DNA of 64,000 bases from Desulfobulbus elongatus DSM 2908 (GTDB taxonomy: Bacteria; Desulfobacterota; Desulfobulbia; Desulfobulbales; Desulfobulbaceae): positions 149,023 to 213,022 of the forward strand of contig NZ_JHZB01000001.1 of the NCBI RefSeq assembly GCF_000621145.1, read 5' to 3'. How positions within the stretch are numbered: the first letter of the stretch is position 1; each line of letters begins with the position of its first letter. A program made the translations under genes and the position numbers. Shown here one piece after another: positions 29,125-37,562 of the stretch. The notes under the pieces were generated by a model. That model searched no databases. It worked only from the letters and a program-made list of their open reading frames with translations, and was not told the origin of the DNA.

Positions 29125-30024
29125 ATGACATCCCATCGAACAGCACTGACCCGTTACGCCTGGCTTTCCATCGCGGCGGCCGTCGCCACCATCCTGCTGA
29201 AGCTGGTGGCCTATCTGCTGACCGGGTCGATGGGCCTGCTCTCCGATGCCGTTGAATCGGTGGTCAACCTCTTCGGCGCGGTGATGGCCTTGTGGATGCT
29301 GTCATGGGCCGCGCAGGCCGCCGATGCCAAACACCCCTACGGCCACGGCAAGGCGGAATACTTTTCCAGCGGCATGGAGGGGGCGCTCATCATCCTGGCG
29401 GCCCTGGGCATTGCCGCCACCGCCATCGAACGCATCCTCCATCCCCGCCCGTTGGAGCAGGTCGGCCCCGGCCTGGCGGTTTCCGCGGCCGCGTCGGTGG
29501 CGAATTTCGTGGTGGCGCGCATTCTGCTCGCCGCGGGCCGGCGGCACAACTCGATCACCCTCGAAGCCGACGGCCGCCATCTGTTCACCGATGTGCTGAC
29601 CTCGGCCGGTGTCATCGTCGGCGTCGGGCTGGTGGCGGTGACCGGCTGGACCGTGCTCGATCCGGTCGTCGCCTTGCTGGTCAGCGCCAATATCGTGTGG
29701 ACGGGCGTGTCCCTGGTTCGGCGCTCGGTGGACGGGCTGATGGATGTGGTGCTGCCGAAGAGGGATCAGGAGGCCATCGAGCGGGTGATGGCGGTTTTTC
29801 GGGAGAAGCAGGTGGCATTTCATGCCCTGCGGACCCGCCAGGCCGCGGCCCAGCGCTTCATTTCCGTGCACATGCTCGTGCCCGGCGACTGGACCGTGCA
29901 CGATGCCCATCACATGGCCGAGGATTTCGAGCAGGCGCTGGGCGCGGCGCTGGGTGGGGCCTTTGTGATGACCCACCTCGAGCCCATCGAGGATGAAAAC
30001 TCGTTCCACGAGGATGTGACGTGA
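29125..30024 (+). CDS. Cation diffusion facilitator (CDF) metal exporter
   Basis: A 299-residue metal:proton antiporter with about six transmembrane helices and a cytoplasmic C-terminal ferredoxin-like dimer domain. The PYGHGKAEY segment after helix 2 is diagnostic. By alignment with the FieF/YiiP metal site, helix 2 carries Asp41 but Ser45 in place of the second Asp, while helix 5 keeps His152 and Asp156; a change here can alter metal preference, so the metal (Zn, Fe, Mn or other) is left open. AGGAGGAG precedes the ATG. Confidence 0.88.
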   Translation: MTSHRTALTRYAWLSIAAAVATILLKLVAYLLTGSMGLLSDAVESVVNLFGAVMALWMLSWAAQAADAKHPYGHGKAEYFSSGMEGALIILAALGIAATAIERILHPRPLEQVGPGLAVSAAASVANFVVARILLAAGRRHNSITLEADGRHLFTDVLTSAGVIVGVGLVAVTGWTVLDPVVALLVSANIVWTGVSLVRRSVDGLMDVVLPKRDQEAIERVMAVFREKQVAFHALRTRQAAAQRFISVHMLVPGDWTVHDAHHMAEDFEQALGAALGGAFVMTHLEPIEDENSFHEDVT

Positions 30025-30084
30025 ACGTCTGCCCCTGATGGGGCGGGGCAGGGCACGGCGGAGCCGGGTGGCGGGGGGTCGGCT

Positions 30085-30924
30085 TCAGGAAAAGAGGCCG
30101 GATGTCGTGATCAGAAAATCCTGCACCTTGTCCAGTTCGGCGGACGAGAGACCGAGTTGGATCGCCTCCGGCATCATCAGCAGATCGACGGTCCGGTCAT
30201 GTTTCAAACCGATGCCCATCCGGTGGCAGATCTGGTTGGCGATGCGTACCAGCAGGAGGATGTAGTTGCTGGAGTCGAACTCTTCGAGATGGTGATCGCG
30301 GGCGACGATGGCGAAGGTCTCCGGCATCTGGATCTGCCGCAGCAGCAGGTGCCCCTGCTCGGCATGCAGCAGGTCCATGGCGCCGAGCAGCAGGGATTCG
30401 GAGACGACCAGCGCCTTGTTGGTCCGTTTCTTGTCGGCGATCACCTTGAGGATGAGCAGCTTGCCGATGTCGTGGAGCAGGCCCGCGGAAAAGGCCTCGT
30501 GCTGGAGGACGCCGAAGTCGAGGCTGTTGGAGAGCATGCCGGCGGCAAAGGCGCAGCCCATGGCGTGCTGCCACAGCCTTTTCATGATGGCGTCAATCTC
30601 GCGATCATGGGCGCTGAACGATTTCTGGCTGACGCTGGTCAGGACGATCCGGAAGACTTCCGACATGCCCAGCCTGATCAGGGCGGCCCTGACGGTGGTG
30701 GTGGCGACCAGGCCCCGGTAGATGGACGAGTTGGCGACCTTGAGCATCTGGCTGGAGAGCGATTGGTCGGCGCTGACCAGCTTTTCGATGGTGTGCAGGC
30801 TGGGCTCTTTTTTCAGCAGCTCCTGCTGCAGGCGCAGGGAGACGGGGTCGAAGATCGGCAGGGAAAACCGTGCCGACTCGATGTGCCGTTTGAGAACCTG
30901 CAGGAACTTGCTGTCGTCGGTCAT
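30085..30924 (-). CDS. HDOD-domain protein
   Basis: A 279-residue HDOD protein, a family of degenerate HD domains used in bacterial signalling and regulation. LLHDIGKLLIL and RDHHLEEFD resemble HD-domain hallmarks, and the N-terminal half has the HDOD pattern DQSLSSQMLKVANSSIYRG with IRLG. It closely resembles the HDOD protein encoded at 47741-48580 and is likely its paralogue. AAGGAAG precedes the ATG. No output domain is present. Confidence 0.82.
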   Translation of the reverse strand: MTDDSKFLQVLKRHIESARFSLPIFDPVSLRLQQELLKKEPSLHTIEKLVSADQSLSSQMLKVANSSIYRGLVATTTVRAALIRLGMSEVFRIVLTSVSQKSFSAHDREIDAIMKRLWQHAMGCAFAAGMLSNSLDFGVLQHEAFSAGLLHDIGKLLILKVIADKKRTNKALVVSESLLLGAMDLLHAEQGHLLLRQIQMPETFAIVARDHHLEEFDSSNYILLLVRIANQICHRMGIGLKHDRTVDLLMMPEAIQLGLSSAELDKVQDFLITTSGLFS

Positions 30925-31040
30925 GGGTGCTTCCTTGTCCGGATGGCGCCGCGATGTACGCTCGGGCGTCGGTTCACGGGCAGCGGACGCGTCCCCTTGC
31001 CGTGATGTTTTCTCCACCTGTCTTCGACGCGGCGCTGTCA

Positions 31041-31706
31041 TCACGCGCCGTCCGCTGCCGGGATGACATAGAGCAGCACCGCGAAATAATGCAGGATACT
31101 GCCCGCCAGGACAAAAAGATGCCAGATGGCATGGTTGTACGGCAGGCGGCGCCACAGGTAGAAGACGATGCCGCCGGTATAGGCGAGACCGCCGGCGAGC
31201 AGCAGCCAGAGACCGCCGCTGGCCACACGGGCGAGCATCGGCTGGATGGCGGTCACCACGGCCCACCCCATGATCACGTAGAGGGCGATCAGCCAGCCCC
31301 GAAACCGTCTGAGGCGGGTGGTCTCGATCAGAATGCCCGCCACCGCCAATCCCCAGATCGTGCCGAACAGGCTCCAGCCCCAGGGGCCGCGCAGGCTGAC
31401 CAGGGTGAAGGGGGTGTAGGTGCCGGCGATCAGCACCAGGATGGCCGAGTGGTCGAGGATGCGCAGAATGGCCTTGGCGCCCGGATGGGGAATGGCGTGA
31501 TACAGGGTCGAGGCCAGGTAGAGCAGGATCAGGGCGGCGCCGAAAATCGAGCAACTGACCACATGCCAGGCATTGCCGTACAGGGCGGCGAAACAGATGA
31601 GCACCACCAGACCGCCGATCGCCAGGAGCACGCCCAGGCCATGGGTGAGGCTGTTGGCGATTTCCTCGCCCTTACTGTACCGGGAAGAAGAGGATGCGTG
31701 CGCCAT
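31041..31706 (-). CDS. Hemolysin III/TrhA-family membrane protein
   Basis: A 221-residue protein with seven hydrophobic helices and the family residues EEIANSLTHG near the N-terminus, STLYHA, and the late NHAIWHLFVLAGS. The family (PAQR-like, including YqfA/TrhA) has been linked to membrane energetics and fluidity; the haemolysin label is historic. The ATG at 31706 begins the conserved region; no clear Shine-Dalgarno is seen. Confidence 0.85.
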   Translation of the reverse strand: MAHASSSSRYSKGEEIANSLTHGLGVLLAIGGLVVLICFAALYGNAWHVVSCSIFGAALILLYLASTLYHAIPHPGAKAILRILDHSAILVLIAGTYTPFTLVSLRGPWGWSLFGTIWGLAVAGILIETTRLRRFRGWLIALYVIMGWAVVTAIQPMLARVASGGLWLLLAGGLAYTGGIVFYLWRRLPYNHAIWHLFVLAGSILHYFAVLLYVIPAADGA

Positions 31707-31942
31707 GAACCGCAGAATGTGTTGCAAAACAAGGAATGTGTGACTGTCCGATGTCCGCAATTTTAGCGCGCTTCCTCCGGCTTGTCCATCGCATTCCTTG
31801 CATGGCCACGGTCCTGGTGGGCAGCGGCGCGTCGAACCGGGCCTGCACAAAGCCGGCGGATATGGTATGGTGGCCGCCGCCGCGGACCGGATTGTAGTCC
31901 GCGCCATTCCCGCACCTTGTCTTTGTTATCGGAGGTCGTTTC

Positions 31943-32593
31943 GTGGAAGATGCCGCTGTGGTGCCCGCCCGTATCGAAGAGTTGGCCGCCGAATATGCGC
32001 GGCTGTGGCCGCTGATGCCCGTTTTGCATGCGCGCATCGCCAGGCTGGCCGGCAAGGAGGCGATCAGGTCCTGCGCCCGGCGGCTGGGCATGCTCAGCCG
32101 TCAGGGCGGCCGGTCGGGGATCGTTTTCGCGCATGAACTGGAGGCGGAAATCTTTCAGGATTACCTGATCTACATGCACCGCCCCCATGGGATCTCCCCG
32201 GTCCGGCAACTGTGCAACCGCAGGCCATATCCGCCGGGCAGCGACGAGCACACCCTGCTGGCGGGCATGGTGCAGGCCCGGTTTTCGCTCTTCTGGATCA
32301 GGGAGGTGCACCCGGCCGGCGGCTTCGTCGCCCTGGACGTCATCCGAGGAGGGCATTTTTTCATCCTCGACCGGTCATTGCCGCAGCAGGATGCCGTGGG
32401 GTTGCTCTCGGCCTTCCGCATTTTTCCCTTCCGCGAGGCCTGGATGCACACCGGCGCCAACATGGTGTTCGGCACCATTGGCGACAGCGCCGGCATGCAA
32501 CCCGCGGGACGGGTGCTCGACAGCAAGGAGGAACGGGCAGTGAACGAGGAGCATATCCGCCGCTGGCGGGCGCTCCTCGGGGAGATGGCCTAG
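31943..32593 (+). CDS. Conserved-looking hypothetical protein
   Basis: A 216-residue soluble protein that I do not recognise. It starts with GTG, 7 bases after GGAGG. It has an N-terminal helical segment with RRLGMLSRQGG, a middle with YLIYMHRPHGISPVRQL, and a hydrophobic core with FFILDRSLPQQD. Codon use is like its neighbours, so I take it as real. It is divergent from the hemolysin III gene and convergent with the aminotransferase. Confidence 0.65.
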   Translation: MEDAAVVPARIEELAAEYARLWPLMPVLHARIARLAGKEAIRSCARRLGMLSRQGGRSGIVFAHELEAEIFQDYLIYMHRPHGISPVRQLCNRRPYPPGSDEHTLLAGMVQARFSLFWIREVHPAGGFVALDVIRGGHFFILDRSLPQQDAVGLLSAFRIFPFREAWMHTGANMVFGTIGDSAGMQPAGRVLDSKEERAVNEEHIRRWRALLGEMA

Positions 32594-32606
32594 AAAAAGG
32601 TGGGAA

Positions 32607-32634
32607 GGCCGCGTCTGCCGAAAAAAACGCGGCC
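32607..32634 (-). terminator. Terminator between convergent genes
   Basis: Arms GGCCGCGT and ACGCGGCC (8 bp) with a 12-base loop containing seven A residues. On the minus strand the hairpin is followed by TTCCCACCTTTTT. It most likely serves the aminotransferase gene. Confidence 0.5.
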
Positions 32635-32651
32635 CTTGTGCAACCGGATGT

Positions 32652-33899
32652 TCAGGCCGCTGCCCCTTCCGGGGCGAGGAGGAAGGTGCCGGCTTTGACC
32701 TCCTGCTCGATTTCCACCAGGGCGCGCTTCATCTGCTTGAGGGCCTGGCGGATGCGGTTTTCGTTTTCCACCAGGGCCAGGCGCAGATAGCCGTCGCCCT
32801 CCTCGCCGAAACCGGCGCCGGGGGCCACGGCCACGTTGGCCCGGTTCATCATTTCGATGGAAAAACGGACCGAGCCCATTTGGGCGAAGGGCTCGGGGAT
32901 GCGCACCCAGACGAACATGCCGGCCCTGGGCTTCTCCACCTCCCAGCCCATCCGGACCAGCCCCTCGCAGAGCACGTCCCGCCGCTTTTGGTAGATCGCC
33001 ACCTGCTCGACGATGGTGTCGTCGCAGTCGCGCATGGCCACGATGCCCGCCACCTGGATGGCCGAGAAGATGCCGTAGTCGTAGTAGCCCTTGATCTTGG
33101 CCAGACCGCCGACCATCTCCCTGTTGCCCACGCAGTAGCCCAGCCGCCAGCCGGCCATGTTGTACGACTTGGAGAAGGAGCCGAACTCGACCCCCACCTC
33201 CAGCGCCCCCGGAATTTCGAGCAGCGAGGGCGCGGTCTGGCCGTCGTAGATGATCTGGCCGTAGGCGAAGTCGTTGATCACCATGAAGTTGTGCCGCCTG
33301 GCCAGCTTGACCATCTCGGCGAAGAATTCCCTGGAGGCCAGGGTGCCGGTGGGATTGTGGGGATAGTTGAGCATTACCAGCTTGGGGTGGGGATAGAGCG
33401 ACTGGCACATGGTGCTCATCTGGCGGAGAAAGGCCTCTTCCGAGCCCAGGGGAAAGCGGAGGACGCTGGCCCCGGCGATGACCGCGGCGTAGACGTGGAT
33501 CGGGAAGAACGGCGAGGGCACCAGGACGGTGTCGCCCGGCCCGAGCAGGGCCAGGCAGAGGTGGGAGATGCCCTCCTTGGAACCGATGGTGCAGATGACG
33601 TCGTCCTCGCCGGTGAGCTCCACCCCGTACTTGCGTTTGTAGTAGAGGGCGATCTCCCGTTTGAGGTTTTTCATGCCGCCGGCGACCGGATAGCGGTGGG
33701 TCTTGGGATCGACCGCCACCTCGCAGAGTTTCTCGGTCACCCGGCTCGGCGTCGGGTCCATGGGGTTGCCCATGCCGAGATCGATGACATCGATGCCTTC
33801 CCACCGTTTTTCCATCTTGATTTTGTTGATCATGCCGAACAGGTAGGGCGGCAGTTGCTGCATGCGTTCGGCAAAGCGGATGGTCACGTCGTTGCTCAT
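32652..33899 (-). CDS. alaC: Alanine-type aminotransferase (AlaC-like)
   Basis: PLP-dependent class I/II aminotransferase, 415 residues, of the AlaC (YfdZ) group that makes alanine from pyruvate and glutamate. NPTG (182-185), Asp210, and the Schiff-base lysine Lys244 in SFSKSYNMAGWR are visible. LGMGNPMDPTP near the N-terminus is typical of the group. The ATG at 33899 has AGGAG 6 bases upstream; the one at 33905 is too close. A leader peptide with a run of five Ala codons and a terminator lie in front, which supports an alanine-related role. Substrate assignment still rests on family and context. Confidence 0.85.
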   Translation of the reverse strand: MSNDVTIRFAERMQQLPPYLFGMINKIKMEKRWEGIDVIDLGMGNPMDPTPSRVTEKLCEVAVDPKTHRYPVAGGMKNLKREIALYYKRKYGVELTGEDDVICTIGSKEGISHLCLALLGPGDTVLVPSPFFPIHVYAAVIAGASVLRFPLGSEEAFLRQMSTMCQSLYPHPKLVMLNYPHNPTGTLASREFFAEMVKLARRHNFMVINDFAYGQIIYDGQTAPSLLEIPGALEVGVEFGSFSKSYNMAGWRLGYCVGNREMVGGLAKIKGYYDYGIFSAIQVAGIVAMRDCDDTIVEQVAIYQKRRDVLCEGLVRMGWEVEKPRAGMFVWVRIPEPFAQMGSVRFSIEMMNRANVAVAPGAGFGEEGDGYLRLALVENENRIRQALKQMKRALVEIEQEVKAGTFLLAPEGAAA

Positions 33900-33999
33900 G
33901 TTCATCTCCTGTAAAAGTAGCCCGGCGCCAGGGACTCGGGTTGAGGAATACTGCCGTCCCGAAAAGCAAAAAGCCCGAACCGTCCGGTCCAGGCTGCAC

Positions 34000-34035
34000 A
34001 AAAAACGCCATGGACCGGAGTCGTGGTCCATGGCG
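34000..34035 (-). terminator. Attenuator terminator before alaC
   Basis: On the minus strand, 11-bp arms (CGCCATGGACC with its complement; 34025-34035 and 34006-34016) with an 8-base loop are followed by six T residues. The 5' arm can instead pair with GGTTCATTGG inside the leader ORF (34077-34086): nine pairs, one of them G-U, with one bulged U. This gives mutually exclusive antiterminator and terminator forms. Confidence 0.75.
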
Positions 34036-34058
34036 AGCGGTTTTGAGTCTGCTGTGAA

Positions 34059-34127
34059 TTACGCAGCAGGCGGTCGCCAATGAACCGGGTTCATCGCCGC
34101 CGCTGCCGCGCCCTGTCGTTGTCTCAT
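34059..34127 (-). CDS. Alanine-rich leader peptide of alaC
   Basis: A 22-codon ORF: Met-Arg-Gln-Arg-Gln-Gly, then five consecutive Ala codons (7-11), then Met-Asn-Pro-Val-His-Trp-Arg-Pro-Pro-Ala-Ala and TAA. Seven of 22 codons are Ala. An AGGA is 8 bases upstream of the ATG. Immediately after the Ala run, ATGAACC (34088-34094) can pair with GGTTCAT (34080-34086), so a ribosome stalled on Ala codons would cover the first segment and free the second to form the antiterminator. It lies between a promoter and an intrinsic terminator upstream of an alanine-type transaminase, as expected for classical attenuation. Confidence 0.72.
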   Translation of the reverse strand: MRQRQGAAAAAMNPVHWRPPAA

Positions 34128-34177
34128 GGGGCTATCCTGCTGAATACGCGTTGCGGTTGCAGTCTTTTCTCTGACTG

Positions 34178-34206
34178 TTTCTAGCCCGGATCGACCATTT
34201 TGTCAA
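34178..34206 (-). promoter_or_regulatory. Promoter of the alaC leader transcript
   Basis: On the minus strand TTGACA (34201-34206), 17 bases, TAGAAA (34178-34183). It lies just past the ilvN stop codon and about 50 bases before the leader ATG, so alaC has its own promoter separate from ilvBN. Confidence 0.65.
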
Positions 34207-34235
34207 TGATTGTCGGGTCGGGAGCACACGTTCCT

Positions 34236-34562
34236 TTAACCGATACGGCCCATCATCGCCGCCATGGCTTCCACCCGGTCGCGGGCATCGGCCCGGTCCT
34301 CGACCGCGAGCACGTCTTCCAGCTTGGCCAGTTGCTTCACCACCTGGTCGAGCCTGTCGGCGGCGTCGACGGTGAGCCAGATGCGGCTGGTGTCGCCCCG
34401 GCCGATGGCGGTGCAGAAGATTCCCTCGAGGTTGAAGGCCCGGCGGGCGAAAAGGCCGCAGATCTGGAGCATGACCCCTGGATGGTTGTTGACGGTCAGG
34501 CGGAGGATGGTGGTGGACCCGGACGGTGTTGCCGCCGCGCGGTCGGTATCAGTTGCGGGCAT
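34236..34562 (-). CDS. ilvN: Acetolactate synthase small subunit
   Basis: A 108-residue ACT-domain regulatory subunit ([29 protein letters not shown]) that confers valine feedback inhibition on the large subunit. It is short, like E. coli IlvN (96 residues), rather than the 160-residue IlvH type. Its start overlaps the end of ilvB by 14 bases, so the two are translated together. Confidence 0.92.
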   Translation of the reverse strand: MPATDTDRAAATPSGSTTILRLTVNNHPGVMLQICGLFARRAFNLEGIFCTAIGRGDTSRIWLTVDAADRLDQVVKQLAKLEDVLAVEDRADARDRVEAMAAMMGRIG

Positions 34563-36231
34563 AATCGTCTCCTATCATGGTGGTGTTGGCGGCGCCCGGC
34601 GGCACCATGGGGGTGACCTCCTCCTCGATGTCGATCGGTACGTTGATCAGGCAGGGGCCGGGTTCGGCCATGGCCTGGCGCAGGAGTCGGTCCGGTTCGG
34701 CGGCGCCGTCCAGATCGAAGGCCCGCATGCCGAAGCCGCGGGCGATGGTGGCGAAGTCGACGGCGATACCGTAGGAGGAGGCGAAATAGCGCTGATCGTA
34801 GAAGAGGCGCTGCTGCTGACGCACCAGGCCCAGGCTCCTGTTGTTGAGCACCACGATCCTGACCGGGGTCTGCTGTTCGACGGCGGTGGCCAACTCCTGT
34901 ATGTTCATCTGCAGGCTGCCGTCGCCGCTGAAGCAGACCACCGGCCGGCCGGGAAAGGCGAGTGAGGCGCCGATGGCCGCCGGCAGACCGAAGCCCATGG
35001 TGCCCAGGCCGCCGGAGGTGAGCAATTGGCGCGGCGCGGTGAAGGGGTAGGCTTGCGCCACCCACATCTGGTGCTTGCCGACATCGGTGCTGATCAGGGC
35101 CTCGGGACCGGCCAGCTCGGCGATGCGCCGGATGAGCTGAAAAGGCTTACCCGGCGCGAAATTCTGCGCCGGAAAACAGGGGAAGTCCCGCCGCAACTGG
35201 CGGATGCGCTCGTTCCATTGGCCCCGCCGCCTCGGCCGGATCAACGGCAGCAGACCGGCGAAGGCCCGGCCGGCGTCACTGGTGATGCCGGCGTCGGCCG
35301 GTCGCAGCTTGCCGATTTCGCTGGCATCGATATCGACATGGATGACCTTGGCGTTGGGGCAGAAGGCGCTGATCCGGCCGGTGGCGCGGTCGTCGAACCG
35401 GACCCCGGCAGCGATGAGGACATCGCACTCCTCCATCGCCAGGTTGGTGGCGCGGCAGGCGTGCATGCCGAGCATGCCCAGCGACAGCGGATGGTCCGAG
35501 GGCAGGATGCCGAGTCCCATCAGGGTCATGACCGCGGGGATGGCGGCCTGTTCCGCCAGTTGCCTGGCTGCGGCCGCGGCCCCGGCATGGATGACGCCGC
35601 CGCCCAGATAGAGGATCGGCCGGGTCGCCCCGTTGATCATCGCCGCCGCCTGGGCGATCGCCTGCTCGTCTCCGGGCCGGTGATCGGCGGTCGGGCAGGG
35701 TTCGGGCCAGGCGGCGAACTCCACCACCTCGGTCTGCACATCCTTGGGCACGTCGATCAGCACCGGGCCGGGCCGGCCGGAACCGGCCAGGCGCAGGGCT
35801 TTTGGCACCATGGTCAGCAGTTCGGCGGCCGAGCGCGCCAGGTAGTTGTGCTTGGTGATCGGCATGGACATGCCGTAGGTGTCGACCTCCTGGAAGGCGT
35901 CGGTGCCGAGCAGCGACCGTGGGACTTGGCCAGTGATGCAGACCAGCGGAATCGAGTCGAGATAGGCGTCGGCCAGGGCGGTGAGGACGTTGGTGGCGCC
36001 GGGGCCGGAGGTGGCGAAACAGACCGCCGGCCGGCCGGTGGATCGGGCCATGCCCTGGGCGATGAAGCCCGCGCCCTGCTCGTGGCGGGCGAGAACGTGG
36101 CGGATGGCGGTGGTGTCGGCCAGGGCGTCGTAGAGGGGCAGGTTGGCCCCGCCGGGAATGCCGGTGACGGTCCGGATGCCATGCCGTTCCAGTTGGTGGA
36201 TGATGATCTGGGCGCCGCTGAGTCTGGGCAT
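34549..36231 (-). CDS. ilvB: Acetolactate synthase large subunit
   Basis: TPP-, FAD- and Mg-dependent enzyme condensing two pyruvates to acetolactate in valine/leucine synthesis (or pyruvate with 2-ketobutyrate for isoleucine). The 560-residue protein has the catalytic Glu51 in RHEQGAGF, the central FAD-binding domain ([10 protein letters not shown]) and the TPP-binding GDGSLQMN...NN motif. AGGAGG precedes the ATG. Length, the short partner subunit and a valine-rich leader upstream all resemble the E. coli ilvBN operon. Confidence 0.95.
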   Translation of the reverse strand: MPRLSGAQIIIHQLERHGIRTVTGIPGGANLPLYDALADTTAIRHVLARHEQGAGFIAQGMARSTGRPAVCFATSGPGATNVLTALADAYLDSIPLVCITGQVPRSLLGTDAFQEVDTYGMSMPITKHNYLARSAAELLTMVPKALRLAGSGRPGPVLIDVPKDVQTEVVEFAAWPEPCPTADHRPGDEQAIAQAAAMINGATRPILYLGGGVIHAGAAAAARQLAEQAAIPAVMTLMGLGILPSDHPLSLGMLGMHACRATNLAMEECDVLIAAGVRFDDRATGRISAFCPNAKVIHVDIDASEIGKLRPADAGITSDAGRAFAGLLPLIRPRRRGQWNERIRQLRRDFPCFPAQNFAPGKPFQLIRRIAELAGPEALISTDVGKHQMWVAQAYPFTAPRQLLTSGGLGTMGFGLPAAIGASLAFPGRPVVCFSGDGSLQMNIQELATAVEQQTPVRIVVLNNRSLGLVRQQQRLFYDQRYFASSYGIAVDFATIARGFGMRAFDLDGAAEPDRLLRQAMAEPGPCLINVPIDIEEEVTPMVPPGAANTTMIGDDYARN

Positions 36232-36264
36232 GTCGTGGTCCTCCTGTGGTGATGTCGATCGGGC

Positions 36265-36299
36265 AAAAAAAAACCCCTGCCGGCTGGCGCCGGCAGGGG
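36265..36299 (-). terminator. Attenuator terminator before ilvB
   Basis: On the minus strand an 11-bp GC hairpin (CCCCTGCCGGC with its complement, loop of 4) is followed by nine T residues. It sits between the leader peptide stop and the ilvB ribosome-binding site. GGCGCCG near the end of the leader ORF is complementary to CGGCGCC in the 5' arm and loop, a possible antiterminator pairing. Confidence 0.85.
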
Positions 36300-36328
36300 G
36301 AGTCATCTCAATCAGCAGTTCCTTCCCG

Positions 36329-36427
36329 CTACGGCGCCCCGATGGGTACGCGTACGACGACCACTACGCCTACGACGAGCAGGGCAAAGAAGGCGGCAGG
36401 GGCGGCGGGACGGGAAAGAGTCTTCAT
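36329..36427 (-). CDS. ivbL: Valine/leucine-rich leader peptide of ilvBN
   Basis: A 32-residue peptide starting MKTLSRPAAPAAFF and ending RVPIGAP, with ALLVVGVVVVV between: eight Val, three Leu and one Ile. It parallels the E. coli ilvB leader peptide IvbL, which also has Val runs split by a basic residue and a late G-x-AP ending. Ribosome stalling at the Val codons when charged tRNA-Val is scarce would prevent formation of the terminator downstream and switch on ilvBN. The ribosome-binding site is weak. Confidence 0.8.
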   Translation of the reverse strand: MKTLSRPAAPAAFFALLVVGVVVVVRVPIGAP

Positions 36428-36478
36428 ATACGGTTGCTGTTCATGCAAGAGTGCGTTCGTGAGCGAACGATTGTCTTC

Positions 36479-36508
36479 TTGATACCTGAAGCGGGGTTCT
36501 GCCGTCAA
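36479..36508 (-). promoter_or_regulatory. Promoter of the ilvBN leader transcript
   Basis: On the minus strand TTGACG (36503-36508), 18 bases, TATCAA (36479-36484), about 50 bases before the leader ATG and downstream of the preceding HDOD gene. Confidence 0.6.
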
Positions 36509-36597
36509 GGGGAATGTTTCTTCCCTGCGAGGATTTCCTGGCGGATGTCGTTGGAACCCCGCCGGGCGGGCTGAGGCCGCCACCGATTCGGAGGGCG

Positions 36598-37437
36598 TCA
36601 GGAAAAGAAATCCATGATCGCCTCGAAATCGCGGCCGATCGCCTCGTGCAGGGCGGTGCAGTCTTCCGGAGCGAGTCCGGTCGCCAGCCAGACCCGGGAC
36701 GCGACCGGCAGCGGTTCCTGATCGGGCGGACCTTCTTCGTGCTCCGCCCGTGCCAGCAGCGCCCCGAGATGCACCAGAGCGGTTTCCACCGGAAAGTGTC
36801 GCGCGTGTTCCGGTTCGAGATGGCACCGGACCGACTCCACCAGGCTCTCCGGCACCTCCCACAGGCGCATGAGTTCGCCGCCGACGGTCGCGTAATCAAA
36901 CCCCAGCAGGGCACGTTCGACCACGTGCACCGGCAGGCTTTCGGCCCGTGCCCGCACAAGAGCCTGCTGGGCGAGATCGGGAATGGCCTGGTACATGAGC
37001 AGATGGCCGATGTCGTGCAGCAGGCCGGCGACGAAAAGACGTTCCGGTTCTCCCGTCTTGGCCCTGCCCGCCAGGAGCCGGCAGGCGGCGGCACAGTAGA
37101 CGCTCCGCCGCCAGAATCGTTGCATGTCCATGAGATGGACGGCCATGCCCTTGAAGGTCAGGGCGATGGAGGTGGCCAGCACCAGGTCGTGAATCTGTTG
37201 CGTGCCGAGCAGGGCGACGGCACGGCTGACGGTGTCGACCCTGGCCGCGAAGGAATAGAGGGAGCTGTTGACGATGCGCAACAGCCGCAGGGTCAAGGCC
37301 GGGTCCTTGTCGATCACCGTGGCGACTTCGGCCACAGTGTACCCCGGATTGTCGAGGACCCGGCGCAACCGGATATAGATATCGGGCAGGGAGAGGAGGT
37401 GGGCCGCATGGAGGACGTCATGGAGAAGGGGGGCCAT
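36598..37437 (-). CDS. HDOD-domain protein
   Basis: A 279-residue HDOD protein with DPALTLRLLRIVNSSLYSF, an ALLG segment, LLHDIGHLLMYQ and a C-terminal part holding CHLEPEHARHFP. It is more distant from the other two HDOD proteins of this window than they are from each other. AGGAG is 7 bases upstream of the ATG. It lies about 125 bases after the envelope protease operon and may be read through from it. Confidence 0.8.
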   Translation of the reverse strand: MAPLLHDVLHAAHLLSLPDIYIRLRRVLDNPGYTVAEVATVIDKDPALTLRLLRIVNSSLYSFAARVDTVSRAVALLGTQQIHDLVLATSIALTFKGMAVHLMDMQRFWRRSVYCAAACRLLAGRAKTGEPERLFVAGLLHDIGHLLMYQAIPDLAQQALVRARAESLPVHVVERALLGFDYATVGGELMRLWEVPESLVESVRCHLEPEHARHFPVETALVHLGALLARAEHEEGPPDQEPLPVASRVWLATGLAPEDCTALHEAIGRDFEAIMDFFS

Positions 37438-37562
37438 TGGGTGCTCCTGAAAGGCAGGTCCGATCGTGGGCAAGACGCGCACCGCGCCGCACCGGCATCC
37501 GGAGGCGGGCGCCTGCGCGCCGTGGTCTCGTCTGTTCGGGCGCCTCAACGGTCGAGGCGGGC

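Noticed and set aside
34000..34035. Reading the hairpin before alaC as only the ilvBN terminator
   Set aside because: A promoter and a leader ORF lie between ilvN and the hairpin, and the hairpin's 5' arm has a competing partner in the leader. It may also stop ilvBN transcripts, but that alone does not explain the Ala run.
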